Below are positions 1 through 11,727 of a DNA stretch of 64,000 nucleotides, one piece after another. Origin of the DNA: Leptospira broomii serovar Hurstbridge str. 5399 (lineage in GTDB: Bacteria; Spirochaetota; Leptospiria; Leptospirales; Leptospiraceae). Below the pieces are notes generated by a model. That model did not search any database, had not been told where the DNA came from, and saw nothing but the letters and a program-made list of their open reading frames with translations. Location of the stretch: the NCBI RefSeq assembly GCF_000243715.2, contig NZ_AHMO02000011.1, forward strand, positions 248,001 to 312,000, read 5' to 3'. A program made the position numbers and the translations under genes. Positions within the stretch are counted from its first letter, which is position 1. Each line of letters begins with the position of its first letter.

Positions 1-720
1 CCTCGGCCCGACTAACCAGCCGATCCGAAGCCCCATTACCCCGAAGCATTTCGTTATCGATCCGGTAGCGATACTTCGATCGGAAATTCCAATACCTGTC
101 CAACCTAATTCCGAATCTCCGTCCTGAAATCTGTAATGCTCGTCAAAGAGCATCCAAGTTCCTTCTTTCGATCCGAAATTTACTTCTCTTAACGTTTTAC
201 GATCGGATTCAGTGGTAGAAATCCCGGTCGGGTTATGGGGATGGTTGAGTATTACGAGTTTAGGATGTTCTTCGAATAAACTTCGAATATTTTTCTCTCC
301 AAAACCTAGTTCAGCCTCGTCCATGCGATCCAAAAGACTGACGGTATTTAATCGAGCATCTCGGAATAAAGGTATTTCATAGAGAGCTTGAAAAGCCGGC
401 CAGAATAAGGAAACGGTATCTCCTTTTTCAACCAGCAAACAAAAGGCGAGAAAAAGCGCCTCACCTGTACCTGTAGTAATCAATACTTGATCCGGTGAAA
501 TATTCGGATAAAGCGCGACAATCTCTTCTCGTAGGTCGACTCGTCCTTGGTTGGGGGAATCTGCCAAGGAAAGCGAGCCTAGTTCTCTTAGATCCAGTCT
601 TAGTAAGGACGCAAGTTCCGAGAGATATAAATTTCGAATTCCACTTTCCCCCAAATTGCAAGGCGCATTGGTTCTAAATCGTTCTAGTCGATCTTCGATA
701 AAGAAATCGCGCAAGCCCAT
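1..720 (-). CDS. PLP-dependent aminotransferase, class I/II (3' end cut by window edge)
   Basis: This reading frame stays open for 240 codons from an ATG at 720 to the left edge of the window, so the C-terminus is missing. The fold-type I aminotransferase signature is clear. There is a GTGEAL cofactor-loop region near residues 84-89, an NHPHNPTG motif near 159-166, an LFDEHYR stretch near 191-197 (Asp and Tyr for the PLP ring), and SITKCFG near 221-227 with K224 as the likely Schiff-base lysine, followed by GLRIGW. The amino-acid substrate cannot be read from the sequence. The small membrane-protein gene upstream ends 21 bases before this start on the same strand, so they may be cotranscribed. 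Confidence 0.85.
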   Translation of the reverse strand, partial: MGLRDFFIEDRLERFRTNAPCNLGESGIRNLYLSELASLLRLDLRELGSLSLADSPNQGRVDLREEIVALYPNISPDQVLITTGTGEALFLAFCLLVEKGDTVSLFWPAFQALYEIPLFRDARLNTVSLLDRMDEAELGFGEKNIRSLFEEHPKLVILNHPHNPTGISTTESDRKTLREVNFGSKEGTWMLFDEHYRFQDGDSELGWTGIGISDRSIATGSITKCFGVMGLRIGWLVGPR

Positions 721-741
721 ATGGAGCGAGACTCGGACAGC

Positions 742-1107
742 TTACGAAAGAAGCAAGGCGAAAGCGCCGAAAAAGGAGAATAGAAACAAAGCCACAAGTA
801 TCCAGCCTAGCCAGAGCAAAAAAAATCTGAGATCCTTCAATGCAAATAGAAGCTGCTCGGGATCCTTTCCTTCCAGAGCAAGCGTCCGCTTAAAAGAAAC
901 GGACGCACTATAGCAAAGAATTCCTAGGATAAACGTCAGTAACGCCGAGCTCGCCGAAACGACGATTTTTCCAGGGTTTTCCATAAAAAAAGCTCCGAAT
1001 GCTAAAGCTCCGGAAAGTAAGAATAGGACGATTGCAATATTCCGAAGTAAACCTCGGAGAGAGTCCAATTCTCTATGCTGATCTCTCGAAAATTCGGTTG
1101 ATTCCAT
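742..1107 (-). CDS. Small hypothetical membrane protein
   Basis: This 121-residue protein has about three hydrophobic segments: residues 24-42, roughly 48-66, and a long C-terminal one near 93-120. A short charged N-terminus precedes them. I recognise no domain and assign no function. It lies upstream of the partial aminotransferase on the same strand and is divergent from the phosphohexomutase gene across a 75-base gap that should hold both promoters. The consistent hydrophobic pattern and its place in an apparent operon support it as a real gene. Confidence 0.6.
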   Translation of the reverse strand: MESTEFSRDQHRELDSLRGLLRNIAIVLFLLSGALAFGAFFMENPGKIVVSASSALLTFILGILCYSASVSFKRTLALEGKDPEQLLFALKDLRFFLLWLGWILVALFLFSFFGAFALLLS

Positions 1108-1182
1108 ACTTTTAGAATCGGCGAAAAAACGGGTTGAACCAGGGGGAAACCGGATTTTTATGAAAATAGACGATAGTTAGGC

Positions 1183-2951
1183 ATGATGATGAATCAAGAG
1201 AGCGCAAATATAGAAGCCTGGACACGGAAACCGTTTTCGGTTAGCGTACAAAAGGAAGCCTCGGACGTTTTAGACAAATTCGGAAAGGGTGTTAAGGGAC
1301 TCGAAATCGAAGCCTTTACTGTCCCTCTGGAGTTTGGGACCGGAGGAATCCGGGGTCGTATCGGAAACGGAATCGGTCGAATGAACGAGTATACCGTCGG
1401 CCGAGCCGCTCTAGGTTTTTCCAGATATCTGGTAAAGAAGTCCAAAAAACCTGTACTTGTAATCGCATATGATTCAAGACGTCGATCTCGCGAATTTGCG
1501 GAAGTGACGGCAGGAATTGCCGCCTCCTACGGAATCAAGGTCTATTTATTTCCCGAAGTCGCGCCCACTCCGTTACTATCGTATGCGGTTAGATATTATA
1601 AGGCCACCGGAGGGGTCGTCTTAACCGCCTCTCATAATCCGCCGGAATATAACGGTTTCAAAGCTTATCTTTCAAAGGGAGAACAGCTAGTACCGCCCGA
1701 CGATAAGAAAATCATAGGCCTGATCGAATCAATCCAGGATTGGAATGAAATTAAGATCATATCCAGCAAAGATGCTCAATACAAGAAATTCGTGAGAAAG
1801 GTGGAACCCGCATGCTTTGCTTCCTACTTAAAGGATTTAAAGAAAGCGGGAATCCAATCCGATCGAGTGACCACCAAGCAAAGAGCTTCCTTAAAATTGG
1901 TATATTCTCCGTTACATGGGACAGGCGGAAAATATATGAAATTTTTATTAAATACATTCGGTTACAAACAAGTCACTCTCGTTCCGGAACAGAAGGATCC
2001 GAACGGAGAATTTCCGACCGTAAAATATCCGAATCCCGAAGAAGCGGAAGCGTTAGAGCTGAGTCTGAAATTATCCCAAAAAATCGAAGCTAAGGCATTT
2101 ATTGCGACCGACCCGGATGCGGATCGTTTAGGTATCGGAGTCCGCAATCTCGACGGGTCCTACACATTACTGAACGGAAATCAAATCGGTTCGATCCTTG
2201 CGGCATATCTTTCAGAAAAGGTCGCGTCGAAAAAGAGAAAAGGAAAAAAGCCGGTTCTCGTTAAAACCATAGTCACTACGGATCTCCAATCCGAAATTGC
2301 TAAAAAGAACAAGATCGCTCTAAAGAACGTTTTAACCGGCTTTAAATATATTGCGGAAGTAATGGGTAAACTGGATGGAAGTAAGACGCAATATTTTCTT
2401 TTCGGCGGAGAGGAATCTTACGGCTATCTGCCGGTAAATTTCGTTCGAGATAAAGATAGCCTCTCGTCCGCTCTACTGCTGTTAGAAGTTTTAGCCGAAA
2501 AGGAAAATCTGGCGGACTATATAAACGAAATTTATCTGAAATACGGCCTCTATCAGGAAAGTCTTAAATCTTTAAATTTAGAGGGATTAGCCGGAAAAAA
2601 GAAAATTCAGGATTCATTGAATTCGCTCAGAAATAGCGATTTAATCGGACAAATATTAGGAAAGCGCAAAGTAATCGGCTTTCTGGATTATAAAAATAAG
2701 ATCGCAAAAGGAACTTCTTCCAAATCCGCTTTTTCGGGACTTCCAAGTTCCGATGTGATTCAATTGGAATTGGAAGGTTCCGGAAAGCTTACTATCCGAC
2801 CTTCCGGAACTGAACCGAAGATTAAAATCTATTCGTCGTTTAAAAGTTTACAACATCCGAATTCGAAAGAGGAGATTCCGGCTTTGACCCGGACTCTTTC
2901 CGAGGAACTTAAACAGACCGAAACCGTATTTTTAAAGATAGCAGGGTTATC

Positions 2952-2955
<4 letters not shown>
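1183..2955 (+). CDS. Phosphoglucomutase/phosphomannomutase family protein
   Basis: This is a 590-residue alpha-D-phosphohexomutase, which interconverts hexose 1- and 6-phosphates in the cytoplasm to supply sugar nucleotides. The four family landmarks occur in order: the phosphoserine loop [11 protein letters not shown] (about residues 149-159), the metal-binding loop DPDADRLG (about 310-317), the sugar-binding loop GGEESYG (about 408-414), and the phosphate-binding loop [12 protein letters not shown] near 545. The size fits the longer PGM/PMM (PGM2-like) group. Three ATG codons in a row (1183, 1186, 1189) make the exact start ambiguous. The stop overlaps the next gene by four bases, suggesting translational coupling. 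Whether glucose or mannose is preferred cannot be told. Confidence 0.93.
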
Positions 2956-5272
<2,317 letters not shown>

Positions 5273-5302
5273 ATTTCTCGAACAACTTAGGATGGTGGTA
5301 AG

Positions 5303-5710
5303 ATGAAAGGTGGAATTGCTCCCTCAGGAAGACCATATCAGGTCATTATCGCTGAGAACTCCAAGTTCCAAGCCAAACAACTCGCGCAAATCTTGGAATC
5401 CGAAGGCTACGAAGTCGTAGCATTTGCGGAAACGGGAAAAGAATTAATCAATCTTTATAAAGAAAATAAAAAAGTTGATCTTATCACCCTCGATCTTCAT
5501 TTACCGGTTATGGACGGGTTCGCGGCTTTTTATGAAATTAAAGACTTAGGCGTTTTACCTCGTATTTTAGTAATTAGCGAGGAGAATACGCCTGCCGTTA
5601 TCAAGACTCTCTCGGATAACGGAGTAATGGATTATATTGTAAAACCGATCAAGCGGGAAAAAGTCTTAGAAAAAGCGAACGCGACCGTTCGGAAAGCTAT
5701 TAAAGTATAG
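5303..5710 (+). CDS. CheY-like single-domain response regulator
   Basis: This is a 135-residue stand-alone receiver domain with no output domain. The phospho-accepting aspartate is D64 in TLDLHLPVMDG, the conserved Ser/Thr position lies in LVISEEN, and the conserved Lys lies in IVKPIK. The N-terminal acidic pair that binds magnesium in CheY is E18-N19 (IIAENSK), so one of the two acids is an asparagine. The start at 5303 has a purine-rich GGATGGTGGTAAG upstream. It may be cotranscribed with leuB. No histidine kinase is nearby, so its partner is unknown; chemotaxis and stress signalling are both possible. Confidence 0.85.
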   Translation: MKGGIAPSGRPYQVIIAENSKFQAKQLAQILESEGYEVVAFAETGKELINLYKENKKVDLITLDLHLPVMDGFAAFYEIKDLGVLPRILVISEENTPAVIKTLSDNGVMDYIVKPIKREKVLEKANATVRKAIKV

Positions 5711-5732
5711 CTCCCCCAATTAAAGACCGGAT

Positions 5733-6431
5733 TCACTCCAACCAAATGCAATTTAAGTTTCGCCCGGTGTCTCCTCTTCTATGACTGAAATACCTTGAGT
5801 TAGAGGCCATCGTGCATGCTCCTGACGTTTCTACAAATGGCTCCGTTCCGAGTTTACGAATGCGATTCATTAGAAAGGCTTTTTGTTCCAACAAAAACTT
5901 CCCTTCTTCGGGTAATGCTTTAAGTGCACCCGGAAATTCCTTTCTAAATTCACCAGCCACATCTTCACCGACTTCGTATTGTTTTCCAGTGGCATAAGGT
6001 CCGATAAAGAATTGCAGAAGTTGTAAATCGACCGAGTATTTCTTCGATATTTCTAGTAAAGCCGATTCCGTTACTCCTGCCAACGTACCTTTCCAGCCTG
6101 AATGAACGACTCCGACCAAAGCCGGCCTTCCCGTCCAGAAAAAGATCGGCATACAGTCTGCAGTTTTAACCACTAATACCTTTCTCGGTTCAGTCGAATA
6201 TAATGCATCTCCTTGGGAAATTTCCTCAGGCTCCGAAGAATCGGCATTTACGATGGTTTTCCCGTGAACTTGGTCTAATAAATAGATCCGATCTTCGGGG
6301 ATCTGGCTAAATCGAGCGACTTTTCCCCGAATGTATTCAGGGGTCGAGGTATAGTCGCTTAGCTCCCGGTTTCCCAGAATTAGAATCCGCAGACTCCTTT
6401 TGTCTTCGAGAAAGAATCGATGATCGATCAT
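5733..6431 (-). CDS. pgeF: PgeF/YfiH/LACC1-family protein (multicopper oxidoreductase-fold)
   Basis: This 232-residue protein belongs to the family annotated as polyphenol oxidase, purine nucleoside phosphorylase or peptidoglycan editing factor. The diagnostic residues are present: DQVHGK (metal-binding His, about residues 52-57), TADCMPIFFW with the conserved Cys (about 91-100), and VVHSGWKGT with the conserved His (about 109-117). Other members cleave nucleosides or remove misincorporated serine-containing muropeptide precursors; which applies here is unknown. The gene converges on the response regulator (22-base gap) and is divergent from trpF across about 95 bases. Confidence 0.85.
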   Translation of the reverse strand: MIDHRFFLEDKRSLRILILGNRELSDYTSTPEYIRGKVARFSQIPEDRIYLLDQVHGKTIVNADSSEPEEISQGDALYSTEPRKVLVVKTADCMPIFFWTGRPALVGVVHSGWKGTLAGVTESALLEISKKYSVDLQLLQFFIGPYATGKQYEVGEDVAGEFRKEFPGALKALPEEGKFLLEQKAFLMNRIRKLGTEPFVETSGACTMASNSRYFSHRRGDTGRNLNCIWLE

Positions 6432-6526
6432 ACTTGACGGGAAGAGCTTCTAGTCTTGTATAGAAAAGACGGAAAATAATTCGAGTCAGAAATGGTTGCC
6501 GACGATCTTTTTCCGCGAAGCTTAGA

Positions 6527-7186
6527 ATGTCAAAAATTGTAAAAGTAAAAATCTGCGGTATAAAAGATCCGGACATCCTAAAATTATGCGTAGCGGAAGG
6601 TGCGGATTTTGTAGGTCTGAATTTTTCTCCCGTAAGTTCACGAAGTATATCCCGCTTCCAGGCGGAGCATTTACTATCATATCTCAAAAATTCCGTTCCC
6701 GAATCGGCTCGCCCTAAAATAGTATTCCTATTCTACAAGAATTCGATATCTTTTGTGGAATCCATCCTAAAAACTCTTCCTTACGATTATTTGCAATTCG
6801 TGAACGATGACCCTCTACTACCCGGTCGCTCCTCACCGCTAATAGGTCGAAAAAACCGAAGAATTTTATCTTACCGAGTAAAGAACCCGATCAATGACGA
6901 TTCCCTAGCGTCCTTAGATTCGGAACTGTTGATCTTAGACAGCTATGTTTCCGGCTCCGGTGGAGGAACGGGGGAAGCGTTCCCATGGCAGTATGTTCGA
7001 GATGTTCGACGTCCTTATTTTCTTGCAGGAGGATTGCGGGCCGATACCGTCGCTAAAGCTATCCAGGAACTCCTACCTTATGGAGTCGATGTTGCGAGCG
7101 GAGTAGAATCTTCTCCGGGAGTTAAGGACCCTAAGCTGGTCCGAGAATTTATTAAGAATGCCAAAAGAGCTAGCAATAGAAACTAA
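6527..7186 (+). CDS. trpF: Phosphoribosylanthranilate isomerase
   Basis: TrpF performs the third committed step of tryptophan synthesis, an Amadori rearrangement of phosphoribosylanthranilate. The protein is 219 residues, near the typical length. It starts with VKVKICGIKDPD, where the cysteine is the family's general base, and continues with GADFVGLNFSPVSSRSI. Near the C-terminus FLAGGLRADTV and VDVASGVESSPGVKD form the phosphate-binding site. No other trp gene lies nearby. Its 3' end overlaps the proposed mutS start by 29 bases. Confidence 0.95.
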   Translation: MSKIVKVKICGIKDPDILKLCVAEGADFVGLNFSPVSSRSISRFQAEHLLSYLKNSVPESARPKIVFLFYKNSISFVESILKTLPYDYLQFVNDDPLLPGRSSPLIGRKNRRILSYRVKNPINDDSLASLDSELLILDSYVSGSGGGTGEAFPWQYVRDVRRPYFLAGGLRADTVAKAIQELLPYGVDVASGVESSPGVKDPKLVREFIKNAKRASNRN

Positions 7187-9722
7187 CGAACCGAATTTAT
7201 CGGAAGCTTTAGATACGCCTATGATGCGCCAATACTTGGACATCAAGGCGCGATTTAAGGATTCGATTCTTTTTTTTCGTATGGGCGACTTCTATGAAAT
7301 GTTCCTGGAAGATGCGAAGATTGCCTCCAATATTCTGGACATCGCCTTAACAAAACGTCAGAACTCCGTTCCAATGTGCGGGATCCCTTATCACAGCAAA
7401 GATGCTTATATCGCACGCCTACTCGCAGCGGGAAAAAAGATCGCGATCTGCGAGCAATCAAAGCCGGATGACTCGAATCCGAAATTAATGACTAGGGACG
7501 TAGTTCGTATAATTACACCCGGCACCGTCATAGAGGAAAATTTACTTTCCGGTTACCAAAACAATTACCTTTGCGTCTTATTGCCGAAGGCAACCTTGAT
7601 ATTCGCCGGTATGGCGGATGTTTCTACGGGAGAAGTTTTGCAGTTCACCGTTCCCATATCGAACCCGAACGCATTAATTGCCGAACTCGAAAAATTCCAC
7701 CCTAGCGAGACATGTATTTTAGAAAAAGACCTTGAACGAATTCGTTCTTGGGAAGGATTTTCGGACGCCGACTTTACCTTGCTCCCCCAATCCGCCGAAG
7801 GCGGTGCGGAGGCGAAGGATCCCTTTTCCTCCGTTCGCAATTGTTTGGAATATTACATTCGCGAAAATTATAGGGATGGGTCGCTTACGCTTAGGGAAGC
7901 CAAAGTTTTACGAACCGGTTCATTTTTGGAAATGGATCGGGAAACGGTGATAAATTTAGAATTAATCGAAAATGAAAAAGAAAAAAATCACACCTTATTT
8001 GGAGTATTAAATTTTTGTCATACTCCTAAGGGAAAACGTCTACTAAAGCAAAGAATTTTGTTTCCGGAAACGGATCTTGCCGTAATAAGCTTGCGTTGGG
8101 AAAAACAGGATTTGCTGCGAAAGAGCCAGACTCATCTTTTGGTTCAATCCCTAAAAGATCTAGGGGATCTGGAAAGAATTTTAATAAGATTCAGAAATAA
8201 TAAAGCCTATCCGCGTGATTTTAGAACCATTCTAACAGCGATAAGAACCGGCGAGTTCATTACGGAACAATTGAAATCCGTAGCCTACCCGATCAATTAT
8301 CCTCAAGGAAAGCTCGCCGATTTAGAGATCCATATTCAAGATAGATTAAACCCGGAAGACCTGCCGGTGATTTTAGGGAATGGGAAATTCTTAAAAGATG
8401 GATATCTACCGGAGCTGGATAGAGCTAGAGAGGCCGGCACCAAAGGAATGGATTGGATCCTAGAATTAGAAGCCGCTGAAAAGAAACGAACAGGTCTTTC
8501 CACTCTCAAAATCAAGTATAACAAAATCGTAGGGTATTTTATTGAGATATCTAGAAACCAAGCTGAGCAGGCTCCAAAAGAATATCTAAAAAAACAGACT
8601 TTAGTCACTACCGAACGATTTACGATTTCCCGCTTAGAAGAGATCGAGAGGGCGATTTTGGAAGCCGACGATACGATTCGCTCGGTGGAAAAAAACGAAT
8701 TCGATTTGATGACCGTAAAAGTCTTGGAGTACGCGTCCGAACTATTGGAACTATCCGAGGAATTCGGCGACCTGGATTTTCAGCTCTCTCTCTTAAAAGC
8801 GGAGGAAAAATACGGTTGGGCAAGGGCCTCCTTCAGTTCCAATTCGGGAATTTCGATGAAGGATTCTAGACATCCGGTGGTCGAAGCCAGCCTGCCTGTC
8901 GGAGCTAAATTCGTTCCCAACGATGTCCTGTTGGACGTGGGAGACAACGCAATCGCAATTCTGACCGGACCGAATATGGCCGGAAAATCCACATTTATGC
9001 GTCAAATCGCTTTGAATCAAATTCTATTTCAGATCGGCTCAAGCGTTTCCGCCACGAAAGCGCAACTGCCGATTGTGGATCGTTTATTCACTCGAATCGG
9101 AGCGGGAGACAATCTTACTGCGGGTGAATCCACCTTTTTCGTGGAAATGAAAGAAACCGCCAATATTCTAAGGAACTGTAGTTCCCAATCCTTATTATTA
9201 TTCGACGAGGTGGGAAGAGGAACTTCCACTTACGACGGGATGAGCATCGCCTGGGCGATACTGGAATATCTTTCCGAAATGTCGGTCAGACCAAAGACGG
9301 TATTCGCAACTCATTATCACGAACTGACAGAACTCTCCCGCTTACCGGGAGTTTGGAATATTCATATGGAAACGTTGGAAAAAGAAGATAAAGTTCTGTT
9401 CCTTCGTAAAGTCAGGCCCGGCAAGGCCAAGAAATCCTTCGGTATCTACGTGGCCCAACTTGCAGGAGTTCCGGATCCGGTCGTAAAGAGAGCGGGAGAG
9501 ATTCTCTCCGATCTGGAATCCAGGAAAAAAGAAATCCGGATTCAAACCAGAGAACCTTCCCTCTTTCAGGAATTTACCCCTTCTTCGTCCGACCAACAAT
9601 TTTGGCAAGACTGGAAAAAGGAAATCATCGATCTTCCTATAGAATCGATGACGCCGATGGAAGCATTACGTTTATTGGATGATTGGAAACGACGAGCGAT
9701 ATCGAAAGAAAAAAGCGGGTGA
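7158..9722 (+). CDS. mutS: DNA mismatch repair protein MutS
   Basis: MutS (854 residues) recognises mismatches and starts mismatch repair. The mismatch-reading Phe-x-Glu is in GDFYEMF (about residues 43-49). The ATPase has Walker A GPNMAGKST (about 605-613), Walker B LLFDEVGRGTST and the ATHYHEL switch. The length and full domain set indicate MutS1 rather than MutS2. The ATG at 7158 lies inside the trpF reading frame and gives 29 bases of overlap; the next Met codons (residues 22-23, TPMMRQY) would still keep the mismatch-binding domain, so a later start is possible. Confidence 0.96.
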   Translation: MPKELAIETNEPNLSEALDTPMMRQYLDIKARFKDSILFFRMGDFYEMFLEDAKIASNILDIALTKRQNSVPMCGIPYHSKDAYIARLLAAGKKIAICEQSKPDDSNPKLMTRDVVRIITPGTVIEENLLSGYQNNYLCVLLPKATLIFAGMADVSTGEVLQFTVPISNPNALIAELEKFHPSETCILEKDLERIRSWEGFSDADFTLLPQSAEGGAEAKDPFSSVRNCLEYYIRENYRDGSLTLREAKVLRTGSFLEMDRETVINLELIENEKEKNHTLFGVLNFCHTPKGKRLLKQRILFPETDLAVISLRWEKQDLLRKSQTHLLVQSLKDLGDLERILIRFRNNKAYPRDFRTILTAIRTGEFITEQLKSVAYPINYPQGKLADLEIHIQDRLNPEDLPVILGNGKFLKDGYLPELDRAREAGTKGMDWILELEAAEKKRTGLSTLKIKYNKIVGYFIEISRNQAEQAPKEYLKKQTLVTTERFTISRLEEIERAILEADDTIRSVEKNEFDLMTVKVLEYASELLELSEEFGDLDFQLSLLKAEEKYGWARASFSSNSGISMKDSRHPVVEASLPVGAKFVPNDVLLDVGDNAIAILTGPNMAGKSTFMRQIALNQILFQIGSSVSATKAQLPIVDRLFTRIGAGDNLTAGESTFFVEMKETANILRNCSSQSLLLFDEVGRGTSTYDGMSIAWAILEYLSEMSVRPKTVFATHYHELTELSRLPGVWNIHMETLEKEDKVLFLRKVRPGKAKKSFGIYVAQLAGVPDPVVKRAGEILSDLESRKKEIRIQTREPSLFQEFTPSSSDQQFWQDWKKEIIDLPIESMTPMEALRLLDDWKRRAISKEKSG

Positions 9723-9749
9723 AAATACTAAAGCTAAATGGTTATTCCG

Positions 9750-10613
9750 TTATTCGAATAAATAGAGCAATACGTCCATCGGAGCAAAATCCACCCAATT
9801 TTCAATTGTAGACTTTAAGCCCTCTTTTGCATGAAATCCGATTCCGATTCCCGCCTCGGCAAGCATCAGTTGATCGTTAGCTCCGTCACCCACTGCGACT
9901 ACTTCTCCCTTCGAAATGCCGAATTTTTCTCGCAACTCGAGCAATGATCCGCGCTTTACATCCTTATCTACGATTCTACCCAAAACACCACCGGTAAGTT
10001 TTCCGTCGATTCTCTCAAGCACGTTTGCACGGACCTCGTCTATTTCATAATCCTTCTGAAAGGCTTCTAAAATATCGATAAATCCGCCGCTGAAAACAGC
10101 GCGCTTAGCCCCGTGTCGTTTCAATTCCGGAAGAAGTTCCCGTACTCCGTAATTTAAGGTTAGTCTAGGGTAGAGTTTCAAAAGCGAATCAGCCGAAAGA
10201 CCTTGTAAGTAAGCACAACGTTTTTTTAATGATTCTTGGAAGTTTAGATTTCCTTCCATTGCCTCTCGAGTGACTGCGGCAACTTCTTCGTAAACGCCCG
10301 CAAATCGAGCTAATTCATCCACGACTTCCTGCTGGATCAACGTGGAATCCATATCGAAACAAAATAAAGATTCGTTCTTAATCCTACGTTCAATCTGCAA
10401 AACATCGACCCTAGCCGAGAATAAGACTTTTCTCAAGGAAACTAACTCTTCTCTTGTGATCGATCGTTCTACAAAAACAAGAAAGCAATGCCATCCACTA
10501 GGAACTACATACTCCACTTTTTTCAAGCTTATTTCGTTTCCGAAGCGACGCTTGACCTCTCGTTGTAGGAGGGAAAGAGTTTCCGACGGACGTTCTACAA
10601 AAAATAAAAGCAT
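9750..10613 (-). CDS. serB: Phosphoserine phosphatase
   Basis: SerB (287 residues) dephosphorylates phosphoserine in the last step of serine synthesis. The HAD signature CFDMDSTLIQQEVVDELA gives the nucleophile D87 and acid/base D89, followed by FSGGF (motif II), a conserved lysine in DVKRGS, and VGDGANDQLML (motif IV aspartates). About 80 residues precede the HAD domain and may form a divergent ACT-like regulatory domain. Convergent with mutS across 27 bases; six bases downstream of the GDSL lipoprotein gene, so probably cotranscribed with it. Confidence 0.93.
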   Translation of the reverse strand: MLLFFVERPSETLSLLQREVKRRFGNEISLKKVEYVVPSGWHCFLVFVERSITREELVSLRKVLFSARVDVLQIERRIKNESLFCFDMDSTLIQQEVVDELARFAGVYEEVAAVTREAMEGNLNFQESLKKRCAYLQGLSADSLLKLYPRLTLNYGVRELLPELKRHGAKRAVFSGGFIDILEAFQKDYEIDEVRANVLERIDGKLTGGVLGRIVDKDVKRGSLLELREKFGISKGEVVAVGDGANDQLMLAEAGIGIGFHAKEGLKSTIENWVDFAPMDVLLYLFE

Positions 10614-10619
10614 TAGTTG

Positions 10620-11366
10620 CTATTTGATAAACGGTTTAATCTGCTTGGCCCAGATTTTGTAGGCGCTTTCATTCACATGGATTTTATCTAATTTTCCGCC
10701 GAATTCCAATGCTAGGTCGTCTCGAAGAAACGGAAGTTCCTTTTTTCGAAAGTAAGGCCATATATCTAGAAAACTTATGTTCGGATTTTCCGAAGCGACT
10801 CTCGATAACCAAGCATTGACAACCGGTGACACCGAATTCACGTCCTTGCTTAAAACGGGTGGTATTCCCAAAATAACTATTTTAGTGTCGGGTAAGGCAC
10901 CGTGAATTTTTGAAATGATCTCTCTATGCCTAGCTTCTATGTAATCCAAACATTTTCCTTCCCGTATGTCGTTCCCGCCGATTTCCATCACGATATAAGA
11001 AGGTTTTAGAGCAAAAACGGTACTTTCCAATCTCTCAAGAAGCAATTCAGTCATGTCTCCCGGGATTCCCCGGTTTACCGATCCGGGAAATTGAACGGAT
11101 AACAAATCCGCCGGAAATCCGGCAATCAGGCTATTACCTACGAATACGATCCTAGCCGTTTTAATACGTTCGTTTTCTTTCTTATAGAATTCGACTGCCT
11201 CGCTGTATTTTACTTGATATTGGGTCCAGAATTCGACACTTCGAAACCCGAGGCTGCTCGAACAGGCAAAATTAGGATTATAATAATCTACAATCGTATC
11301 ATTGCGAAAACTGGCACAGGAAGTAAGTAAGGCGAAAACAAGACTGATGCGTGTAAGAGATTTCAT
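10620..11366 (-). CDS. Lipoprotein with SGNH/GDSL hydrolase domain
   Basis: This 248-residue protein starts with a lipoprotein signal peptide ending in LLTSC (lipidated Cys near residue 17). The rest fits the SGNH hydrolase fold: block I as FVGNSLIAGF with the nucleophile Ser, block II Gly in NRGIPGD, block III as EIGGNDIREG, and block V as LDKIHVNESAY with the catalytic Asp and His. Such enzymes are lipases, esterases or deacetylases acting on cell-envelope polymers. The substrate is unknown. It sits between a small hypothetical gene and serB. Confidence 0.85.
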   Translation of the reverse strand: MKSLTRISLVFALLTSCASFRNDTIVDYYNPNFACSSSLGFRSVEFWTQYQVKYSEAVEFYKKENERIKTARIVFVGNSLIAGFPADLLSVQFPGSVNRGIPGDMTELLLERLESTVFALKPSYIVMEIGGNDIREGKCLDYIEARHREIISKIHGALPDTKIVILGIPPVLSKDVNSVSPVVNAWLSRVASENPNISFLDIWPYFRKKELPFLRDDLALEFGGKLDKIHVNESAYKIWAKQIKPFIK

Positions 11367-11393
11367 GCGAAGGGACGAGCCCTGAGAGGATTC

Positions 11394-11668
11394 TTAGTTG
11401 TCAGAATCCTTCATATGGAAACGTTTATGCCAGTCCGCAATCTGTGCCTGAAGATATTCCTCAGTGTCGCAGATCCGAAATTCGATAGGGTTGTTGGAAA
11501 CGGTGTCGATCAATTTGGCTTCTATATAGCCGTTTTTAAGTTTATTGATCTCTATTTTATATTTCATCCGACAGCTCTCCGTTATATCCAGGATTTTTTT
11601 TCTACCGAGACTTTCAATCCATTACGAATTCTTCCTTCGAAAACAAAAGGTTTAAATTCAACGGTCAT
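11394..11668 (-). CDS. Small hypothetical gene, possibly one 91-aa protein broken by a poly-A8 frameshift
   Basis: Two short frames lie end to end on the minus strand. The first (ATG at 11668) codes for 28 residues and stops at 11582, just after a run of eight A (T at 11594-11601 on the plus strand). The second (ATG at 11567, stop at 11394) codes for 57 residues beginning MKYKIEINKLKNGYIEAK. One extra A in the run would join them without a stop into a 91-residue protein. The second frame also has its own GGAGAG about eight bases upstream, so it could be independent. I do not recognise the protein. It lies 27 bases upstream of the GDSL lipoprotein gene. Confidence 0.55.
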
Positions 11669-11727
11669 TCGGTGTTAGGTCCTGGAAAAACGTACTGGTT
11701 TTAATTACTATAAACTTCGAATTTTTT

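Noticed and set aside
6337..6687. Minus-strand frame of 116 codons reaching into trpF
   Set aside because: It overlaps both pgeF and trpF out of frame and has no recognisable features.
11415..11678. Plus-strand open frame of 87 codons
   Set aside because: It is antisense to the small minus-strand gene, which has better ribosome sites and a better gene context.
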